Assembly: GCA_947034895.1 (NCBI GenBank)
Contig: OX344762.1
Location: 6,019,501 to 6,083,500 of the forward strand
DNA length: 64,000 nt
Direction of reading: 5' to 3'
Origin: Rhytidiadelphus loreus
Taxonomy: Eukaryota; Streptophyta; Bryopsida; Hypnales; Hylocomiaceae
In this document: piece by piece, positions 1 to 11,490 of the stretch
Layout of the letters: the number at the start of each line of letters is the position of its first letter
Numbering within the stretch: the first letter of the stretch is position 1
Position numbers and translations under genes: made by a program
The notes under the pieces: generated by a model
Told to the model about the DNA's origin: nothing
Seen by the model: the letters and a program-made list of their open reading frames with translations, nothing else
The model's database searches: none

Positions 1-683
1 AAGTCATCTATGGGAAAATTAGTTTGGCAAAGTTTCTCTTTCTCTGTGTGAAAGATTTTTTTATCATTGGTAATTAAAGGGGTTAGTAGGTTTTTTATCT
101 CCTTCCTTGAAGATAAAGAGTAAAATTATGAGCTTGTACATTTTTTATGGGATTCCATTAAAGGTTCTATAAAAATTTCCAAAATCTTTTGGCTTACAGA
201 AGATCCTCTTGTAGATGGTCAATTACTTAAAACAACGATAGGAAATTCCTAAAAATTACCCAAATTGTGATAAAATCTCATTAAAAAATAGGATAATTTG
301 TTTGTGCTATTAATGCACCCCGGCAATTTTCAAGGCATTCTAAAATTGATACTTATCAATTCCCACCAAAAACACATAGGCTAATCAAAATCTTTAAAAA
401 TGGTAACTTCCAAGTTTTAGGGTTTTACCCTATTTCTGATTGAAATTTTTGCTAGATTTTTGTGGTCATTTTTCGACAGAAAAAAGGGTTTGATTACCAC
501 ATGCATAAAAAATGGCCTTTTGAAGTCAATGGCACAATTCACTTATGATTTAGAGACTTTTTTCCAAAATTAGAAGTTGGAACCAACGTAGAAGTTGAAA
601 ATCTCAAAAAACTAGATTAAAACTCATAGAACTTAGTTTACCATTGGATAAAAGAGAAGGAGGGGTGTACTTTGGAAAAATAA
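1..683. other. AT-rich intergenic DNA, no gene seen
   Basis: No reading frame of coding character and no clear repeat boundary was found here. The sequence is AT-rich with long A and T runs, and the window begins inside it. Confidence 0.6.
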
Positions 684-950
684 TTAACTTCTAAATGATG
701 AAGGCCTTTTTTTCTATCAAAAAACACTCAAAATTGCCATTTTAGCTACATTCATTTTAAGAAAATAAATTTAGAATGTAACCATAAGATCTTATACTTC
801 ACTTGTCTAAGATAGTGTGGTAAGAATTTCATGAAATTTGACCATTCAAATTGGAAGATATTAGCATACAAACGGTTGAAAAGAATTTTTTTGAATACCA
901 GCTCGCAATTTCATATGACTCTGACCACCATTTGTGGAATTTTTTTTCTC
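684..950 (-). mobile_element. Decayed end of the TTAA-bounded element family
   Basis: The text starting TTAACTTCTAAATG at 684 reads like the reverse complement of the right end of the element at 44783-45716. It keeps the following stretch (AAAACACTCAAAA then TTGCC) and, further in, the motif AACCATAAGATCTT shared with the copy at 35039-36009. It runs to at least 950 and its other end was not found. Many differences suggest an old copy. Confidence 0.5.
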
Positions 951-3900
951 TCTAGACTTGAATTTTAAAAAAGTGTTTTGATTAATTGAATTAAAAGTCT
1001 AAATTTTTTTTTTTTTAAAACTTGATTTTCATTCCTTAAGAAATTGCTAAACTAAAGTAGACCTAAGATTGGAAGAAAAACCAAATTGTTAATAACTCTT
1101 AGATGGTATTGAAACACAATAATCCCAATGGTGAGATTTTATTAGCAAGAAAAATTAACCTCTTTAAACAAATTTTTTTGGAAAAATTGGAAAAATTGCA
1201 TTCTTAAATGAACTCTATAAGTTATTTTTTAAACAAGATACTTAGATTGTCCAAAAAACAAGATTGTCCTTAACTTTCTTATTACTAGTCCAAATAGAAT
1301 AAATCAAAGTTTTTCATGAAGAAAAAATATAATATTTTAGAATTTCTTTTAATTAGTTTTGACATTTCTCAGTGAATTTTTGGGCTTTGGCCAAAATTTG
1401 CCAATTAGTTTTTTTGGAGCAAATTTTTCTTCATTGTTGTTGTTTTTGGAGCTTAGTTTGAAAGACATTGTGCCCTCTTCAAACCTTCCATCCACTTTGT
1501 GTTATTATTAAAGTGCATTTCTTATATTAATTCTTCTACTAACCCTAGTGACAATGCCCCCTCTAGTGCCTTGTTGAGATTTCATACACATTTTTTGGGA
1601 GAATCCTTTTTTGAGAATGCCCCTAAAGATTGTGAAAAGCGAGGTTCTAAATAGAGTAGTTCTTTCTTTATATAGGCAATTTTGTAAAAATGGCACCATT
1701 CCGCTATTTTGGAAGTTTTTACAATTCAGACCGGGCGGTCTGAAATGTACAACTTTCCTAGATGTTTGAAATCTATATCTTTCCTAGATGTCTGAAATCT
1801 ACACTTGTCTTAGATGTCACTTTTATAGTTCAAACCAAGCAGTTTAAAAATGGCACATGGAATACCACCATTTTAATAAAATTGCCCATTTATGTTTTGA
1901 GTGTTTATACTAACCCTACTAACTTGTCCTTTTCAAATTCAATAGGGTGATTGTAAGAAAGATCGAACGATTTTGGTAGCGTTCTGTCAAAATTGTGATT
2001 TTTTGCGCTCAGTACTATGAGTACTATAGTACTACGAAACAAAGCAATCTTAGCCATTGATCTAAAAAATCAATGGCCAATAGTACTTTTGAGTACTTAA
2101 TAATACTGAAACAGTACTATTTGAAAAAAATGGCAATTTGTCACAGAAAGTAGATAAAATTAAGTATAAATTAATATTAATTAGAAAATCATGAATAAAA
2201 AAAACTAAAAATTGGTCATTTGTAAAGACTTGATAGTAATTACATTTCACCAAAAATTAGAAGTTGAAACTATCATGAATGTTTGGAGCGCTATGTGGAA
2301 GGGACCCCTATCTGCATGCATGTTGAGGATAAAGAATTGTTTTTTTTTTAATGCCCTTTGGTGGGCACATGTTCATCTACCGTGGGAATAGTCTACAAAA
2401 AATTCAAGTGAACATCATAATTTTTGGATGCTCCATAGTACTCAAACCCCCTAAACCACAAAGTGTGACAAATTTGCTAAATTGACATTTAATTATAAAA
2501 TTATTTTTCAAAATTTATGAAAAACAATGCATCTCATGATCTCTCAGTCAGCCATCTTCAATAAAAATTTCAAGTTCATCAGCTTCATTTTCCAAAAGTT
2601 ATGATTGATGGCAACTCAGTCACTTTGATTGTGACGCCAAATAAGACCGGTCTTTCTTGCAATCACCCAATATAACATTTTTCTTGTTTCCAAAAACATA
2701 GTGAAGCTTTGACCTTGACCATTATAAATTAGAGCTTCTAGATGCTTCTAATCCCATGTCTTATCATTCTAGGGTTATTGCTAGAGAAAACCTTGCCTCA
2801 ACAAAGCCTTGACTTATAGAATTGTCAAATCTTAGTCTTTTTTCCCAATATATTAAATACAATAAAGCTTTGCTTGTTACACTTCCCACATCCTTAGTCT
2901 TTTACAAAAATTACCTAGCATAGTGAGCTTTGAACCTTGATGCAAAAATTAACTTTGTCAAAGAAAACTTTCTTGTATATTTCATATTTGTATTATTTTG
3001 CCAAAATCCCTTTTTTAAGCTAGTCAATAAGAGCTTGGAACTGTTATAATTTTAGTGGCATTGTTGGCTAATCCTTGCCTCTTTTTCTTTGGCTACAACT
3101 AATGAAGGAAAGCCCTAGTCATGAAGAAGAACCCGAGTCTAGTAGGAGAGCTCCAATCATGAAGAAGAACCTGAGTCTAGTAGAAGAGCCTAGCACCGTA
3201 CTATGGACCCAGTACTCCCTAATATCCAAGAAATGAGCCAATAGTACTCTCCAATACTCAACAACAGGATGATACTTCCCGATTCCCCAACAATGGGCTA
3301 AGACTTCTCAATACCGCAACGATAGAACTAGGTCTTAGTAGTGTATCTTGAGGGTGGGTCTTAATGGTCTAGTTCAAGATGATGGTCTCAATGGTCCAAT
3401 TCATAGGCATTCTAAGTCAAGAACCAAACAAAGGAGCTAGAGTTCAAGTCCAGGGAGTCGGAGCTTAGGTTTAGGGAGTCAAAAATCTAGGAAAGGGAAG
3501 GTTAATCTTTAGGAGAGAAAAAAATAGAGACAACAAAACAAGGAAAGAGTGACAAGGATTAGTCAAGGAGCAAGAAAGAAAATAAATAGTGATCACATAT
3601 ATGTGAGAATATAACAAAAGGATAGAGATTAGGAGAATCCAAAGGGAAATATGAATTAGCCTTCCAAAATTTGGGTTGAACAAATATTGACTTTTGGTTT
3701 CAAAGTAGGATACAAGAATCTAGAATTATTTGAGTTTTTGTGTTAGGAATGATATAATTGTCCCCTTTTCAAAGTCAACTAGTTGGCATTGCAATAATTT
3801 GAAGGAAAAAGACTAAGAAGGAAAAAACATGAAGTAGAAAAAAAAGGAGAAGCTAGAAGAAAAATAATGGGTAGCATTAGAAGAGGTTTGAGGGCAAGGA

Positions 3901-5334
3901 AGGGCCTTTTCAAGCCTTTTTTCTTTGCTAGAAAATACAGTATTGGAGTCGGAATATCCAATAATAATAAATGATTAAAAATTAGTTAATTAATTAAATT
4001 AATTTTTAATTTTTAATTTTTTTTCCTAACTGAACTTTGACATTTCAACAAAGACAGGGTCTAAGTCAAATTTTGAGCATTTTTTGGAAGAAGAAAACTC
4101 CAAAGTACGTGCGTAAATGAACCATTTCCCTTATTTCTTTTGTTTCAAAAGTCCAAGTTTGACTTGAGATTTCAACAAGCTCAATTCAAGCCTTTAGACT
4201 CATTTGGAATTATAATTTTAGATTCAAATTAGTGTAGATCATCCTAAGAGCTCTTCATAAACATATTAAACTTAGAAAAAATAGGCAAAGAACAAAGAAG
4301 ATAGGCATAGATGAAATTTGGTAGTAAGCATGGATAAAAATATTTTAAAAATTCATGTAAAAAAAGTCTAAAAATATTGATTAGTGGTCAAATTTCATCC
4401 ACCTATCATTTTTGATAGGAACATCTAAAATTTTGGTGTCTTAGCCATTTGGATAGGTAATTTTATTCCCTATAAAGTTAAAATACTAAAAATCTAAAAA
4501 TAGTAAATTAGAAGAAAAAAGTCTAGAATCTTAAGTACTAAGTAGATAACCAATTAGAATCTTTAAAAATCAACTAAGTAACAAATAAAACTTAGTGTCA
4601 TTTAGGAGAGATTTAAGATTTTTAAATCTAGTTTACACTTAGAAAATAGAATTAAACTAAAGAAGATCACAAACGATGAAGTTTAATTTTAAAATTGAAT
4701 GAAAGTAGTGATTATTCATTCAATCTAGGTCAAGCTTAGAAATTAGAAACTAAGATTAAATCTAGATTCATACTCAAAAGTCAATTTGGGTCCAAAAATC
4801 AGTGGTAATCAATGGATGAAGTTTAAACGGACCCTTTTTAGGCTAAACTTCATCCAACTATAACTTCAATTAAGAATCTTCAAATTGAATATTTTTTATC
4901 ATTGAAAAATGTAAGACCATACTCAATGATTTATGATAGGTAACTTGTGATTTTAGATAGCTTCATATTAAGAAACTAGAGTTTTTGGCTCAGTTAGACC
5001 AAGATGGTTGAATTTGCTAAGTCTTGAAGTTTGAGTCTTTTCTTTTTGCAATTTGAATACCATAGAGTTATATAGCCACTACTTATTAAACATTTGTCCA
5101 GTGCTTGGAAGGTACAATAGAATGCACTTACCCACCGTAGGAATTTTACAACAAACAACCAAGAACCCAATTGTGCTCATTTTATCTCAAGTGTTGAGAT
5201 AAAACACTCACAGAATGGTCTATTTGTTGGGAACCTTTGGAAAAATTAGAAAGAATATGGTGAAATTCATTAAAGTAAAGTATAGATGTGAGTTTTGAAG
5301 GTCACTCAAGTGGATTACTACAATACAGAATTTG
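951..5334. other. AT-rich intergenic DNA
   Basis: No gene is supported. The only structure noticed is a short imperfect tandem repeat at about 3100-3195 (two copies of a segment containing ATGAAGAAGAACC and GAGTCTAGTAG). The small frames in this stretch have no recognisable protein features. Confidence 0.5.
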
Positions 5335-5802
5335 ATGAGGGTTTTCCTAAAATACCAAACCTTCCCAAGTACAAGGTTTGGAGGAAAAACGATCTTAGCT
5401 TTCAAATGCTACTTGAATAAAGAACCTAGCTACAATGACAATGATGACAACAAGATTCTTCTGCTAGAAGACTTGCTGCTTGGTCCTAGGCATTTGAAGG
5501 TGTCCTTTGAATATTGGGCACATCTTGCTCAAAAGTATCTATTGGAACCCAACAAGCTCAAACCATTAATTGCCTATGTGATTGCTACCAATGCATTTGG
5601 TTTTCCTAGATACAAATTTAACCATTGCTTTATTTTTTGGTAGGTTGCAGTAGCTATGTGGAATTTCGAGAATGCGTATGCCAAGGAGTGCTTTTAGGCC
5701 AAATGCCTAGCCCACACCACCAATGAGCCTCTACTAGAGCTACCACATCTTGACATATGCTACTTTGCTCCAACTCCTCTATTCAAAAGGGAATTTTATT
5801 GA
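5335..5802 (+). pseudogene. Broken unknown ORF with two in-frame TAG codons
   Basis: One frame runs from ATG 5335 to TGA 5800-5802, broken only by TAG at 5641-5643 and about 5695. The first part encodes about 102 residues and the next two parts read on in the same frame with ordinary mixed composition (for example AVAMWNFENAYAKE and LELPHLDICYF). The composition stands out from the AT-rich surroundings, which suggests former coding sequence. I recognise no domain. It could be a relic of a transposon-borne or host gene. Two stops make an intact product unlikely unless they lie in unrecognised introns. Confidence 0.35.
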
Positions 5803-6868
5803 TTGAATACAACAAATGTTGAATTTTTTTTAACAATCAAATTATATACACTATCTCTTTATATAGGGTAGACATCGAGATTATATACACTATAGATATC
5901 AATTCAAGATTATATACATTGTTTGCTTATGTAGGGTAGGTACTTATACAACTAAGTACATACTCCAAACTACTGTACATGTGCAACTTTGTAATTATTA
6001 CAACTTATATACTAGTTATCAATTGCAACTATTAAATTCACAAGCACTTAGACTTCTAAAAAAATAGATTTGCATGTCATCACCATCTCAACTCTAATGA
6101 TGTTCCAAATGTTAGAGATGTCTTCTAGCAACTTCTTTGTCATGTATGATTGTAGATCCATCAAAGTGGCCAACTCAAAAAATGTCTAGTCTATAGAGAT
6201 AGTGGTGACAAGTCCCAAGAACTACAAGCATTAATTGGACCATCATTCTCTAGAGTATTTTAGAAAAAATCTTGGGATTTAGTGGGACCTCTACATGAAA
6301 AAGATCCCAAATCAAAAGATAAAGGCATGAAGGATGAAAGAGTTGTTCAATAAAAGCATGGGAACAACTAATACAATGTCTCTGACATTCTAGATCCAAA
6401 AATACATGGAATCATCTCAAGACAATATTTTGCATAACTATTATGCCTAAAACATTGGTGATATTAAATTGATGGAAGCAACTTCAAATGACACAACATT
6501 AGAAAATGTCTAAATTTATGAAGTAAATTGATGACATTCTTTGTGGTTTGAAAGTCATTGATTAGAGCTATTCCAAAGAGATCATAATACATTGCATACA
6601 TCTAAACCGCAATCCTCGCAAAATTGACAAGTTGGAAACTTAGATTCAAAGAGAGAGGAGATGCCATCAATCTAGGAACTATGGAATCATATGCATTTGG
6701 AGGGTACAATGCCATGCTCCTCAAATTTTTAAAAAGCTAAAGAAGAAACAATAATAATATGAATCAAGAACATGCACTTCCAATGTTTCAACAAAGATTT
6801 GCCACAATCTTAATACAATTGTGCTCTTTCACAACAACACTAGTAGAATCCTACTCCAATTGGTCTCA
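5803..6868. other. AT-rich intergenic DNA
   Basis: No gene or clear repeat recognised between the broken ORF and the CACTA foldback element. Confidence 0.5.
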
Positions 6869-7018
6869 CACTAGTAGAAAATCTGAAATTTCTGTCATTT
6901 TGGACGCGTTGTTTTGGACAAAATCTAATAGAAATTTGTCCAAAACAACAAATTTTTGTTAGATTTTGTCCAAAACAACGCATCCAAAATGACAGAAATT
7001 TCAGATTTTCTACTAGTG
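6869..7018. mobile_element. 150-bp CACTA-type foldback MITE with TCA target duplication
   Basis: The element begins CACTAGTAGAAAATCTG and ends with the reverse complement of the same text. The arms are near-perfect over about 60 bp each, so the whole unit folds into one hairpin. It is flanked on both sides by TCA (6866-6868 and 7019-7021), the 3-bp target duplication expected for CACTA/En-Spm elements. There is no coding capacity. The short frames on both strands here are artefacts of the palindrome. Confidence 0.9.
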
Positions 7019-8755
7019 TCATTTGCCATCATTGCAACAAATATGTTCATACAACTTGTTTTTGTCCTCACTTTTGTCAAGAACCAACATCCCTCCTTTT
7101 CAACAATAACTAGTAGAGTTTTTCAACAATGAGATCACAACATCAAAATTTGTCTTTTAGAAAATTTGGTTTCAAGGCATAGTAGAGGAATTTAGCACTA
7201 AGAAAAGGGTAAGGGAATTGAATCTTAGAATTGGTGTATTAAACACTTCTTTGGTGATTCTTTAGCATTTTGGTTGCTAAATCATATGCCAAACTCCACA
7301 ACTAGATCTATAAAAGCCTAGTAAAGTCATTTTCCATGTCATTACAAAACAAGCTAAATTCATATGGCCCTATAGTCTTGTCTAATACTAGTGAAATAAA
7401 ATCCCTCAACAAGGTTCATTATGTCCTTGGCGCCTGTAGAAACATTCTTTCTATAGGACAAATTGCAAACATGAAAATTTTTGTATTTTTTTGCCAAATA
7501 ATTGTGTGGTGATTTCAATAGAAAAGCTTCATTCTATACAATTTGTAGTAGCAAACACTATTAGAAACCTTGTGACCAAAACAACAAAAATATAACCAAA
7601 ATATGTTATTTGTTTTGGTCATTTTGGTCATATTGTCTTGGTCAAAATCTAACCAATTTTTTTTGTTTAATTATGTTGACTTGGACAATAATTAATTTTA
7701 TTTAAAAATTGCCACATTAGTAGAGGCCATATGACACATCAATGTAGTCAAAACTTCTATGTTATTATGGCTAACTCAATACATAAGCAAGCAACTCACT
7801 ACACAAGAAAAGGTCCCCCACCATGCAAGTGCAAAACAAGCTCCAACCATTGCATCAAGGTTAGAGCTCCAAGTATGAATTATATGTTTTGATTTTATTT
7901 ATTTTTTCCTAGCCAATATGATGCTCTATAAATTTAGCAGATTTTGGAGGTCATTTTCTCCTTCACACTTTGTCCAATTTTTATGAAAATTTATTGAAAA
8001 GTCTTACATTTAAGTCTAGTTTTTGTGGTAAAATTTTCAATTTTATCAAAGATGTTATGAATTATGAGCAAGCATCTTAGTAGAAGGTGGTTTGGCCAAA
8101 AATCACATTTCTTTTGTAGTTCAAAACTTAAAATTTGAATAGTTCAAAACTTAATTAAAATTCAAAGAGTTAATAATATTTGAAATTTGAATGGTTCTAT
8201 TTGAGTAGTTCAATTTAAATTTGGAACTATTCAAATTTGAATAATACAAATTTAGAACTTAAATACTTCAAAACTTCGAACTCAAATATTGAAAAATTGG
8301 ATCAAAATAGTTTGGAATTTCAATTGAATATTCTATAGTTTAAAATTTATACTATTCTGAATTTTGAACTATCATGATTCAAAACTTAGAATTCTAAATA
8401 CATTCAAAATTAGAATGAAAATATTTGAAAAGTGCTCTTAGAAAAACCATATTATAAAATAAAGCAACGCAAGAAGAAAAAATCTAAAATTCATTGCACA
8501 TTTGTAATTGAATTCTAATTAAGTTTGGAATCTAATTAAATTATATTCCATAGAAAATTCAAATTTTAATCAAATTAGAATTTTAATTTTAATCAAATAA
8601 GAATTTTCTTCAAAGTTAGAATAGAGTTTGAATGATAATCAAGTTTATTTATTTGAATTAGATTTTAATATGACTAGAATTTTAATTAAAATTTGATTGA
8701 ATAAAAAAATTTAATAAGAATTCAAATTTTGTATTTAAACTTGAAGGAAATTCTA
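7019..8755. other. AT-rich intergenic DNA with TTGAA-type low complexity
   Basis: A second CACTATTAGAAACC start occurs near 7558, with internal inverted text around AACCAAAA/TTTTGGTC, but no matching far end was found. From about 8100 to 8720 the sequence is built from variants of TTCAAA, AATTTGAA and AATTTTAAT and carries no gene. Confidence 0.5.
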
Positions 8756-8905
8756 AAGGCTTTCTAAAGATTGTTTGAGATTCTAAAAGGTTCCAAGAGG
8801 TTCCAAAAGATTGTGTGAGATTCTAAAAGATTTCAAGAGATTCTAAAAGGTTCCAAGAGATTCTAAAAGATTGCAAGAGATTCTAAAAGATTGCAAAGGA
8901 TTCCA
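8756..8905. repeat. Short tandem repeat of about 20 bp (GATTCTAAAAG unit)
   Basis: About seven imperfect copies of a unit like GAGATTCTAAAAGRTTSCAA follow one another. Copies differ mainly at the G/C positions near the end of the unit. It is non-coding. Confidence 0.75.
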
Positions 8906-10616
8906 AATATAAATGCAATGTTTATGCCACATGGCAACGAAATCTCTAGGTAAATCTACTTTTAAAAAATTCACAATGTACAAACCAACAAAATAGATAC
9001 AAATACAAGGACCTTGTTGAAATTCTCAATTCACTTTCATTGCTACTCCAAATAACTTACAATTGTTGATTTTTTGTGAGATTGGTCACACTATGTAGTA
9101 GTAAAAAAGCATTAATGATTCATCAAATGGCATATACATATTTTCATATCTAGAGAACAATTTTTCTATATCAAGATCCCAAAACACACCTAAAAAGCTC
9201 ACCTCAGAGGTCGTTTCGTATCCTATGGAAGATTTCAAGGAGGTCTAGAAGATGAAAAAAACATTTTTTCATCCAAATTTTTTAAAGGGAGTTACTTGAA
9301 TGCATTCTAAAGAATGGAATTTGATCATTGTGGTATATTTTGACTTTTCTACATAAAAAGATGCTCAATCCTCGTTGATGTCCATTTCAACCATAAGAAT
9401 GATCTTTTTCAAATTTAGGTTCAACTTATGAAATGAAGTTAATGAAGTCTAGTTTCTACTTCAACTTGAAAATATATAAGATTCTTAAAATTGCATATTT
9501 TATTGCAATTTGAGCCTATAACATAGTTTCTTGGTTTCTTATTCCAAAAAGACACAATAAATATTTTTACTATATGATATTTTATACTATAGAATACACC
9601 TATAGAGAAATTTTTAGGTTCTTTTAGAATATTTGATATTTGGTATGAATTTTTTTCATTTTTTTCTTAAGAACTTCACAGCAATTTAAAATTTTCACAA
9701 AAAAATGTGAAAATTTTAGGCCTTTAGGAAAACATAAATATTCCTCTCTTTCAAATAAAGATAAAAGTTTCAAGTATAAACAATTACAAAATGAGAACCT
9801 AGAAAGTGATAGGAATTTAGACAATTAACTTTATAGGTATAAAATTATACTTTCAAGATTATGTTCTCTACAAGGGGTTCTATTTTTCAAGAGGCTTTAG
9901 TATATACACCCATAATCGACCCCATCTAAAATGAAAACACCACCATTTGGACCAAAAACCATCACTTTCTCTAAACAATGATCAATGAAAGCCAACTATA
10001 TGTTTTTAGAGACAATTTGAAAACCCAAAACTTATTGATATAGTATCAAACTAATATGTTGAAGAATATTGAAAATCCTTTTCGTTTGATGAAAAGTTTT
10101 TATGAAAATAATTTTTGTTTAATCCTATTTGGAAGGCACTTTGCTAAAATGATGTGATTTATAGATTTATAGACACTATCTTGAAAGTCATCTAACAACC
10201 ATCTTTTGGCCTTAGCATCCTCCCACTTAATAATCACAAATATACTTTGTTATAATTGGTGTCAATTATAGGTATATACCTTATTATTAGGTACACCACA
10301 TTGACAAGACTAAAAAGATTGATTTCTCAAATAAGGTAGCAACCCCTAAAAGCCAAAAGTACCTAAAACAAACACCTATTTTCTACAAACCAAATCTATA
10401 TGTGATTATGTGAAACCACAAGGTCTCCTACTTAAAATTTGAGTACATAAGCAAACTGGCTAATCATGGTTGCCTTTTTTTCATCCATCACTTTGTTTTA
10501 CTTCAAGGTTCCACATGTGTTGTTACCTACCAAGTCTATAACCCATTGTAACCCATGTAGGTGTCTAGAGCATCTTGCTTTCAAAAATTTCGAGTACCAG
10601 ATAATTCAGATTCTAC
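8906..10616. other. AT-rich intergenic DNA; isolated MITE terminus near 10333
   Basis: No gene is supported. At 10332 the text TAAGGTAGCAACCCCTAAAA matches the terminus of the inverted-repeat element at 55292-55649 and of a related end at 27019, suggesting a solitary or decayed member of that family. Confidence 0.45.
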
Positions 10617-10829
10617 TTGGAACATATTTCACAACAATTTGCTAATCTACCGGTATTTGAACAAAAATTCCACTACGTGGCCATTCAGAAGACAAGCTTG
10701 AGGTGTTGCTCCCTTAAACACATTCCAAAACTGGAATCAAGTTCAAAAAATTTGTGCGCCTTATACGAAGATATAAGGAATAGTGTAAAGGAGTTAGTCC
10801 ATAAGGCAAGAGAGAATCTTCCATCATAA
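10617..10829 (+). other. Uncertain 71-codon open frame, possible gene fragment
   Basis: This open stretch ends at TAA 10827-10829. It begins without an ATG, and its composition looks more like coding sequence than the surroundings (for example YEDIRNSVKELVHKAREN). No family is recognised. It lies about 280 bp beyond the 3' end of the minus-strand homeodomain gene and could be an exon remnant or chance. Confidence 0.2.
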
Positions 10830-11105
10830 CCTAAATTGTTAATCATATTCTACAAAGAATTGATGAAGAGAAGTCCACACCAAGAGGCAGACTAAAGTTC
10901 GATCATCATTTTCTCTCAGCAAGCACTAGTTCGCGCACTCACAGCTGGCCGTTCCCTAACCTCAGCCACTGGAATATAGACAATGCGCCTCCCATTTGCA
11001 GGAAGTCCAATTCCTCCATTTCCAAAATTGTTGTCCACTTCACCACTTCACTTCACCACTTCGGTGGTCATCATCCTTACGACAGTCACACTCCTTGCGA
11101 ATTCT

Positions 11106-11490
11106 TCAAGGATTTGCAAGAGCTCCAGCAGTCGAAGCTTGCACCTCATCCAATTTCTCCGCTAAATCTGCATTAGAATTGCTGTCGTTATGAGCTCCAG
11201 CAGTCGGAGCTTGCACCTCATCCAATTTTCCCGCTAAATCTGCGTTAGAATTGTTGTCGTTTTGAGGTCCAGCAGCCGGAGCTTGTACCTCATCCAATTT
11301 TCCCGCTAAATCTGCATTTGAATTGCTGTCGTCTTGAGCTCCAGCAGTTGGAGTTTGCACCTCATCCAATTTACCCGCTAAATCTGCGTTTGAATTGCTG
11401 TCGTCTTGAGCTCCAGCAGTCGAATCTTGCACCTCGTCCAATTTCTCAGCGAATACTGCGTTTGAATTGCTGTCGTTCAGAAACATTGAC
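11106..11490 (-). repeat. 72-bp in-frame tandem repeat in the homeodomain gene
   Basis: Five clear copies of a 72-bp unit, plus part-units, encode a 24-residue repeat resembling [16 protein letters not shown] followed by [10 protein letters not shown]. Copies differ at a few positions (AGK or AEK; AQD, PQN or AHN) but stay in frame and end with the stop codon. The repeat is acidic and low in hydrophobics apart from a regular Leu/Val spacing. Confidence 0.9.
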
